Below, one piece after another: positions 59,632 to 64,000 of a stretch of 64,000 bases of DNA. This DNA comes from Cyanobium sp. ATX 6A2 (GTDB taxonomy: Bacteria; Cyanobacteriota; Cyanobacteriia; PCC-6307; Cyanobiaceae), in contig NZ_JAGQCU010000002.1 in NCBI RefSeq assembly GCF_024346355.1, positions 185,880-249,879 of the forward strand, given 5' to 3'. Made by a program: the position numbers and the translations under genes. The first letter of the stretch is position 1. The number at the start of each line of letters is the position of its first letter. The notes beneath the pieces were generated by a model. That model did not search any database and was not told the DNA's origin. It saw only the letters and a program-made list of their open reading frames with translations.

Positions 59632-61161
59632 AGAGTGTTGGGGTTGGTCGCTGCGGGGTGCGTCGCTGCGGCCGTAGCGGTCCTGGAAGCGCACGATGTC
59701 GTCTTCGCCCAGGTAGGCGCCGCTCTGCACCTCGATCATCTCCATCGGGATGCGGCCTGGGTTGCTGAGCCGGTGCCTTGAGCCCAGGGGGATGTAGGTG
59801 CTCTGGTTCTCGCTGAGCAGCTCCTGCTCGCCGTCCTTCTCCACCAGGGCCGTGCCCCGCACCACCACCCAGTGCTCGGCGCGGTGGTGGTGCATCTGCA
59901 GCGACAGGCTGGCGCCGGGATTGACCACGATCTTCTTCACCTGCCAGCGCTCGCCTTCCACCACGCCGTCGTAGCTGCCCCAGGGCCGGTAGATCTTGCG
60001 GTGGGCCCGGCTCTCTCGCGCCCCCGCCTGCTCCAGCAGGCCCACCACGGTCTTCACGTCCTGGGCCCGGTCGCGGTGGGCCACCAGCACCACGTCGTCG
60101 GTTTCCACCACCACCAGATCCTCCACCCCCAGCCCCACCACCAGGCGGTGTTCGCTGCGCAGGTAGCAGTTGCGCGAGGCCTGGCTGATCACCCGCCCGC
60201 GCAGCACGTTGCCGGCGGTGTCCTGATCGGAGGTTTCCCACAGGGCGCTCCAGCTGCCCACATCGCTCCAGCCGGCCTGCAGCGGCAGCACGCTGCCCAG
60301 GGCGGTCTTCTCCATCACCGCCACATCGAGCGCCACGCTGGGGCAGCCGGCGAAGGCTTCGCGCTCCAGGCGCAGGAAGTCGAGGTCGGCGGCGTCGTGC
60401 TCCAGGGCCGAGCGGCAGGCGCTCACCACCTCCGGCGCCAGCCGCTCCAGTTCGGCCAGGATGGCGCTGGCGCGGAACAGGAACATGCCGCTGTTCCAGG
60501 TGAAGCGGCCGGTGGCCAGGAAGGTTTCGGCGGTGGCCCGGTCGGGTTTCTCCACGAAGCGGGCGATCGGCACCGGCTGGCCGATCTCGCTGGCGGGGGT
60601 TTCGCTGCCAGGGATTGCGCTGGCCTCCAGGGGTGCGCGGGCCTCGATATAGCCGTAGCCGGTTTCCGGCGCGGTGGGCACGATCCCGAAGGTCACCAGC
60701 CGGCCCGCTGCCGCTTCCGCCAGCCCGGCGGCAACGGTCTGGCGGAAGCGGGCGGCGTCGCGGATCACGTGGTCGGCCGCCAGCACCAGCAGCAGCGGGT
60801 CCTCCCCCTGGGCCGTGGCCTGCAACGCCGCCACCGCCACCGCCGGGGCGGTGTTGCGGCCGATCGGCTCCAGCAGGATGCCGGCCGGTTCCACGCCGAT
60901 CTGGCGCATCTGCTCGGCCACGATGAAGCGGTGGTCCTCGTTGCAGATCAGCAGCGGCGGCGCCAGATCCGGCAGGCCCTCCAGCCGCTGCTGGGTCTGC
61001 TGCAGCAGGGTCTCCTCGCCGTCGCCGGCCAGGGCCCAGTACTGCTTGGGGTAGCTGGCGCGCGACAGCGGCCACAGCCGGGTGCCGGTGCCGCCGCAGA
61101 GGATCACTGGCACGAGAGGGCTGGGGGCCATGGGGCTCCGAAATCGCGGCGTTGAAACCAT
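59614..61161 (-). CDS. Mannose-1-phosphate guanylyltransferase/mannose-6-phosphate isomerase (type II)
   Basis: Bifunctional enzyme making GDP-mannose for surface polysaccharides. 515 residues (505 from the second Met at 61131). The N-terminal nucleotidyltransferase has VILCGGTGTRLWPLSRASYPKQYW, LEPIGRNTAPAVAVAAL, LVLAADHVIRD and FVEKPDRATAETFL. The C-terminal cupin isomerase (RKIYRPWGSYDGVVEGERWQVKKI then LSLQMHHHRAEHWVVVRGTA) has the metal-binding QMHHHR. The family is ManC/CpsB/XanB. A poorly conserved insert with SETPASEIGQP near residue 205 and a tail derived from palindrome C are peculiarities. Confidence 0.94.
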   Translation of the reverse strand: MVSTPRFRSPMAPSPLVPVILCGGTGTRLWPLSRASYPKQYWALAGDGEETLLQQTQQRLEGLPDLAPPLLICNEDHRFIVAEQMRQIGVEPAGILLEPIGRNTAPAVAVAALQATAQGEDPLLLVLAADHVIRDAARFRQTVAAGLAEAAAGRLVTFGIVPTAPETGYGYIEARAPLEASAIPGSETPASEIGQPVPIARFVEKPDRATAETFLATGRFTWNSGMFLFRASAILAELERLAPEVVSACRSALEHDAADLDFLRLEREAFAGCPSVALDVAVMEKTALGSVLPLQAGWSDVGSWSALWETSDQDTAGNVLRGRVISQASRNCYLRSEHRLVVGLGVEDLVVVETDDVVLVAHRDRAQDVKTVVGLLEQAGARESRAHRKIYRPWGSYDGVVEGERWQVKKIVVNPGASLSLQMHHHRAEHWVVVRGTALVEKDGEQELLSENQSTYIPLGSRHRLSNPGRIPMEMIEVQSGAYLGEDDIVRFQDRYGRSDAPRSDQPQHSQAAVG

Positions 61162-61203
61162 TCAAGGCCAGACCGCCAGTGGGGGCCAGCCAGCCCGTTG
61201 GGC

Positions 61204-61770
61204 TCAGAGCTCCAGCAGCCCCGGCGGCGGGGTGATGCCGATCCAGCCCTGCTGCAGGTGCACTTCCGGCACGATCGGCTGCACAAACGGGATCAGCACC
61301 CGCCGCTCCCCGATCGCCACCTCCAGCAGATCGTTGCCGGCATGCAGCAGGTTGGTCACCGTGCCCACCGCCGCGCCGCTCTCCAGCAGTCGCACCTCCA
61401 GCCCCACCAGATCGAGCAGGTGGAATTCCCCTGGCGCCAGCCGAGGCCGGTCATCGGATCGCACCAGCAGCTCCTCCCCCACCAGCGCTTCGGCGGCCTC
61501 GCGGCTGTCCACGCCCTCGAGGCGCACGGCAAACAGCCCCTTGCCCGGCAGCGGCCGCCCGCCGAGCAGCTCCAAGCTGCGGGCAGGTCCCCCCGGCCGC
61601 CGCAACCAGCGCTGGCCCACGCGGGTGAAGCGCTCGGGGAAATCGCTCAGGGGCAGCACCCGCAGTTCACCGCGCAGGCCCTGGGCTGCCACCAGGCGTC
61701 CCACCACCATCAGCCCATCGGCCTGGGCTGCGTTCTGCTGCGGATCCTCCGCCATGCCTTCACCAGTCAT
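61204..61770 (-). CDS. rimM: Ribosome maturation factor RimM
   Basis: RimM binds S19 and helps mature the 30S head. 188 residues (183 from Met6). The N-domain has [29 protein letters not shown]; the C-terminal PRC-barrel shows [18 protein letters not shown], then [18 protein letters not shown] and [19 protein letters not shown]. The first ATG (61770) lies inside a 17-bp direct repeat, so the ATG at 61755 (MAEDPQQN) may be the older start. Its stop is 42 bases from the manC start on the same strand. Confidence 0.95.
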   Translation of the reverse strand: MTGEGMAEDPQQNAAQADGLMVVGRLVAAQGLRGELRVLPLSDFPERFTRVGQRWLRRPGGPARSLELLGGRPLPGKGLFAVRLEGVDSREAAEALVGEELLVRSDDRPRLAPGEFHLLDLVGLEVRLLESGAAVGTVTNLLHAGNDLLEVAIGERRVLIPFVQPIVPEVHLQQGWIGITPPPGLLEL

Positions 61771-61798
61771 CGGCCCCCGCCCCAGTCATCGGCCCCCG
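61763..61798. repeat. 17-bp tandem direct repeat at the rimM start and ndhS promoter
   Basis: CCAGTCATCGGCCCCCG occurs at 61763-61779 and 61782-61798. The second copy abuts GATAAT (61798-61803), the probable -10 of ndhS; the first contains the first rimM start codon (CAT at 61768-61770). Confidence 0.8.
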
Positions 61799-61803
61799 AT
61801 AAT
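61798..61803 (+). promoter_or_regulatory. Possible -10 element of ndhS
   Basis: GATAAT in CGATAATGG, 37 bases before the ndhS ATG; the same ATAATGG context precedes tRNA-Arg and the gene after lysS. Confidence 0.45.
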
Positions 61804-61839
61804 GGCGCCACGCCCCATCCAGCCCGCCGCTCCCCAGCC

Positions 61840-62019
61840 ATGGCCGATCTCCCGATCCTGCCCGGCACCACCGTGGTGGTGCGAGATGGGCGCTCCATCT
61901 ACAACGGCTACCAGGGCTTCGTGCAGCGCATCAGCGGCGCCCAGGCGGCGGTGCTGTTCGAGGGCGGCAACTGGGACAAGCTGGTGACCATCCCGCTCAG
62001 CACCCTGGAGCAGGTGTGA
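61840..62019 (+). CDS. ndhS: NAD(P)H-quinone oxidoreductase subunit S
   Basis: NdhS is the small SH3-like subunit that docks ferredoxin to cyanobacterial NDH-1 for cyclic electron flow. 59 residues: ILPGTTVVVRDGRSIYNGYQGFV, then GAQAAVLFEGGNWDKLVTIPLSTLEQV; the EGGNWDKLVT block is diagnostic. The frame is open upstream across rimM, but ATG 61840 gives the normal size. Its last 23 bases overlap the convergent rnc gene. Confidence 0.94.
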   Translation: MADLPILPGTTVVVRDGRSIYNGYQGFVQRISGAQAAVLFEGGNWDKLVTIPLSTLEQV

Positions 62020-62728
62020 GCCGCTCCAGCAGCGCCCTGGCCGCGTTCTGCTCGGCGGCGCGATGGGAGGGACCTGCGCCCTCGGCAGCCTGCGGCTCAC
62101 CAGCGGGCTCCACCATCAGCTCGGCCCTGCACAGGAAGCGCTCAGGGTGGCCGTGCAGCGGCTGCTGCTCCCGGCAGTGGTAGCTGGGCAGCCCCAGCCC
62201 GCGGCCCTGGCTCCATTCCTGCAGGGCTGATTTCCAGTTGTGGCGGTGGGGGTCGGCCAGCAGTTCGGTGCTGCTGCGCTGCCAGTGGGGCGTGAGCCAG
62301 TGCAGCACCGGCTGCAGACCGCCTTCCGCCCCCCCCCACATCTGGTAGAGCGCGCCGATCAGGGCCTCGCACAGTTCGGCGCGCACGGTGGCCTGGCCGG
62401 CACGGTCGCCGGCGGCCATCGGGCCGATTCGCCACACCCGCTCAATGCCGCAGCGCTCCCCCAGCTCGGCCAGCCAGCGGTCGCTCACCAGCTGGGCGCG
62501 CAGGGCCGAGCGGCGACCCACCGCCAGTCCAGCGTGGTGGCGTTCCAGGTATTCGGAGGCCGCCAGGCGCAGCACGGCATCGCCCAGGAACTCCAGCCGC
62601 TCGTGGTTGCGGGGCCCGCGGGCGGAGGTGTGGCTGAGGGCCTCCTCGATCGGCGCCAGGTCGCGCCCGTCGGGCTCGAGGCCGAGGTCGCCCAGGAAGC
62701 TCAGCAGCTGCTGGCGGCGATCGGACAT
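61997..62728 (-). CDS. rnc: Ribonuclease III
   Basis: Cuts double-stranded RNA in rRNA and mRNA processing. 243 residues. NHERLEFLGDAVLRLAASEYL (about residues 41-61) is the RNase III signature with the Mg-binding Glu and Asp, and AELCEALIGALYQ supplies the second acidic pair. The C-terminal half (NWKSALQEWSQGRGLGLPSYHC, RAEQNAARALLERL-like end) is the dsRNA-binding domain, ending shortly after it. The RNase P RNA gene ends 20 bases upstream on the same strand. Confidence 0.94.
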   Translation of the reverse strand: MSDRRQQLLSFLGDLGLEPDGRDLAPIEEALSHTSARGPRNHERLEFLGDAVLRLAASEYLERHHAGLAVGRRSALRAQLVSDRWLAELGERCGIERVWRIGPMAAGDRAGQATVRAELCEALIGALYQMWGGAEGGLQPVLHWLTPHWQRSSTELLADPHRHNWKSALQEWSQGRGLGLPSYHCREQQPLHGHPERFLCRAELMVEPAGEPQAAEGAGPSHRAAEQNAARALLERLTPAPGC

Positions 62729-62747
62729 GGCGAGCGGAGATAGGGGT

Positions 62748-63160
62748 GAAAGCAGGACGTAAGCCGGGTTCTGTTCACCTCGCCTCCGGCCAAGGCCGGG
62801 GCGAGGGGGTGATCATCTGTCTGGGACCGCCGTTGCCGGCGGCCTCGAGCGGCGCGCTTGTGTCGGGACGGGTGTCATGGCCAACCGTTGTCCCTGGGCC
62901 TTGCTCCCGGCCGGGGTTTACCGAGCCAGCACCTCTCGATGCTGCTGGTGCGCTCTTACCGCACCTTTGCACCCTTGCCTGTGCAGAGGGCAAGCCCCCT
63001 GCCATCGGCGGTGTGTTTCTGTGGCACTGTCCTCACGGTCACCCGCACTGGGCGTTACCCAGCAAGCCTGGCCATTGGGGAGCCCGGACTTTCCTCAATC
63101 GGGCGGGCCGGCCGCCCGAAGACCGCCAGCCCCCCGATCGCGATCACCTCGCCTGCTTTC
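62748..63160 (-). ncRNA. rnpB: RNase P RNA (bacterial type A)
   Basis: Catalytic RNA that removes tRNA 5' leaders. On the minus strand the 5' conserved block GAGGAAAGTCCGGGCTC (63098-63082) and the 3' block ACAGAACCCGGCTTA (near 62775-62760) are both present, as are AGAGGGCAAGCC-type J/P sequences between. Helix P1 closes the RNA: GAAAGCAGG (63160-63152) pairs perfectly with CCTGCTTTC (62756-62748), which sets the ends at about 413 nt. The string AGCGCACCAGCAG and the GGTAAACCCC of the core are typical. Confidence 0.95.
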
Positions 63161-63182
63161 AGGGCCATCATGACCCGTGGCG

Positions 63183-63188
63183 GATAAT
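63183..63188 (+). promoter_or_regulatory. Possible -10 element of the tRNA-Arg gene
   Basis: GATAAT (extended: GGATAATGG) 30 bases before the tRNA 5' end. The reverse strand of the same spot reads CATTATC, so it may also serve rnpB, whose 5' end is 22 bases away. Confidence 0.45.
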
Positions 63189-63217
63189 GGCCCAGCGGTG
63201 GGCGCCAGCTCAGCCGT

Positions 63218-63291
<74 letters not shown>

Positions 63292-63475
63292 TCCTCCGAA
63301 AATCCCAGTTGCCGCAGGGGATTCCAACAGAGCCAGGGCCGGGCATATCGGCCCGATCGACCACGGCTTCCTCCGCTGCCGCCGGGTCGGCACTTCGGTC
63401 TTGGCGTCAGCTTCTGGGGCAGCTTGTGCGGCACCGACGACGGCGCTGAGGCCGCTGGCCGATCGTCGCCCCAGT

Positions 63476-63503
63476 AAAAAAGCCCCCACAGGATGTGGAG
63501 GCT
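63476..63503 (-). terminator. Intrinsic terminator of psbA
   Basis: On the minus strand AGCCTCCAC-ATCCT-GTGGGGGCT (one G-U pair) is followed by T6 (63481-63476), 94 bases after the psbA stop. Confidence 0.9.
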
Positions 63504-63533
63504 GAAACGCTTTGGCAGCATTTTGAGGCTTGA

Positions 63534-63567
63534 CCCGATTGAGCTCCAGTTATTGAACTCAATCGGG
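63534..63567 (-). promoter_or_regulatory. Stem-loop in the psbA 3' untranslated region
   Basis: CCCGATTGAG (63534-63543) pairs perfectly with CTCAATCGGG (63558-63567), 14-base loop, no T-run. It lies between the psbA stop and the terminator, and may protect the abundant psbA mRNA from 3' exonucleases. Confidence 0.6.
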
Positions 63568-63596
63568 CCGTCTGGCCTCAGCCGGGGTATTTGGCC

Positions 63597-64000
63597 TCAG
63601 CCGATTGTCGGTGCGGTCAGCGCCACGGGGGTGGCTTCTGCAGCAGCCAGGTCGAGGGGGAAGTTGTGAGCATTGCGCTCGTGCATCACTTCCATGCCCA
63701 GACCGGCACGGTTCAGCACATCGGCCCAGGTGTTCACCACACGGCCCTGGCCGTCGAGGATCGACTGGTTGAAGTTGAAACCGTTGAGGTTGAAGGCCAT
63801 CGTGCTCACGCCCAGGGCGGTGAACCAGATGCCGATCACAGGCCAGGCGGCCAGGAAGAAGTGGAGGCTGCGGCTGTTGTTGAAGCTGGCGTACTGGAAG
63901 ATGAGACGACCGAAGTACCCGTGGGCAGCGACGATGTTGTAGGTCTCTTCCTCTTGGCCAAACTTGTAGCCGTAGTTCTGGCTTTCGGTTTCGGTGGTCT
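63597..64000 (-). CDS. psbA: Photosystem II D1 protein, C-terminal part (gene starts beyond the window)
   Basis: The last ~134 codons of D1. The open frame runs off the right edge: [20 protein letters not shown] (QB/stroma loop), [20 protein letters not shown] with the Ser that contacts [15 protein letters not shown] in helix E, then [20 protein letters not shown] and [20 protein letters not shown] with the His and Glu ligands of the Mn cluster. It ends after the CtpA-processed tail ([16 protein letters not shown]). Which D1 isoform it is depends on residue 130, outside the window. Confidence 0.98.
   Translation of the reverse strand, partial: TTETESQNYGYKFGQEEETYNIVAAHGYFGRLIFQYASFNNSRSLHFFLAAWPVIGIWFTALGVSTMAFNLNGFNFNQSILDGQGRVVNTWADVLNRAGLGMEVMHERNAHNFPLDLAAAEATPVALTAPTIG

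Larger units (their letters stand above)
63292..63596. other. 305-bp gap between tRNA-Arg and psbA
   Basis: Apart from two hairpins that belong to the psbA 3' region (63476-63503 and 63534-63567) no gene or RNA is recognised. GGCCTCAGCCG occurs twice (near 63575 and 63594), once over the psbA stop. Confidence 0.5.

Overview
The window is chromosomal DNA of a unicellular, high-GC cyanobacterium. psaC (photosystem I FeS subunit), the 3' part of psbA (photosystem II D1) and ndhS (ferredoxin-docking subunit of photosynthetic NDH-1) fix the phylum. The psaC/acpP/fabF/tkt/glmS block, the GC-rich third codon positions and the short intergenic gaps point to the Cyanobium/Synechococcus picocyanobacterial lineage. 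The genus is an inference. No rRNA, CRISPR array, phage or transposase gene is visible.

Layout. 1-4.8 kb: end of a dienelactone-hydrolase-type gene, infC, miaA, gyrB, a small exported protein and a glutathione peroxidase. 4.9-9 kb: two overlapping mgtE Mg2+ transporter genes sharing 839 identical bases, then a group 2 sigma factor; both show an internal codon-use mosaic. 9-24 kb: a Kef-type antiporter, an NlpE/META lipoprotein-like protein, mutY fused to an intact-looking Nudix domain, a PfkB sugar kinase, tsaE, ahcY, ssb, mreBCD, a sugar-type solute-binding lipoprotein, an RpaB-like response regulator and lysS. 24-31.5 kb: an ergothioneine locus (egtB, egtD and two small proteins that travel with them) facing a cysteine synthase and a degenerate membrane-bound protein kinase. 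31.5-37.8 kb: smpB, then a tightly overlapping run ruvB-TPR-M20 peptidase-small membrane protein-HEAT protein, and thiC behind a TPP riboswitch. 37.9-40 kb: a sulfur module with two half-size YeeE/YedE channels and a persulfide dioxygenase-rhodanese fusion.

40-43.7 kb is a foreign-looking, lower-GC island. It holds two gene cassettes (an Mrr-type restriction endonuclease; a DUF4160/DUF2442 pair), each ending in a 90-bp site with the architecture of an integron attC, a penicillin-V-acylase-like Ntn hydrolase, and a third, degenerate attC-like site. No integrase is present, so this looks like an integrase-less cassette cluster. 43.7-53.1 kb: an O-methyltransferase, a two-DTG aspartic protease, a four-to-six-helix membrane protein, a 959-residue two-part hydrolase-like membrane protein, an orphan, an alpha/beta hydrolase and katG.

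53.2-64 kb is core metabolism and photosynthesis: tkt, fabF, acpP, psaC, glmS, a type II mannose-1-phosphate guanylyltransferase, rimM, ndhS, rnc, the RNase P RNA gene directly upstream of rnc, tRNA-Arg(CCT) and psbA. The convergent gaps ahcY/ssb and glmS/manC each contain a pair of large perfect palindromes; those in the second gap share a 35-bp core but have unrelated, still self-complementary arms. This is the most novel-looking non-coding structure seen here.
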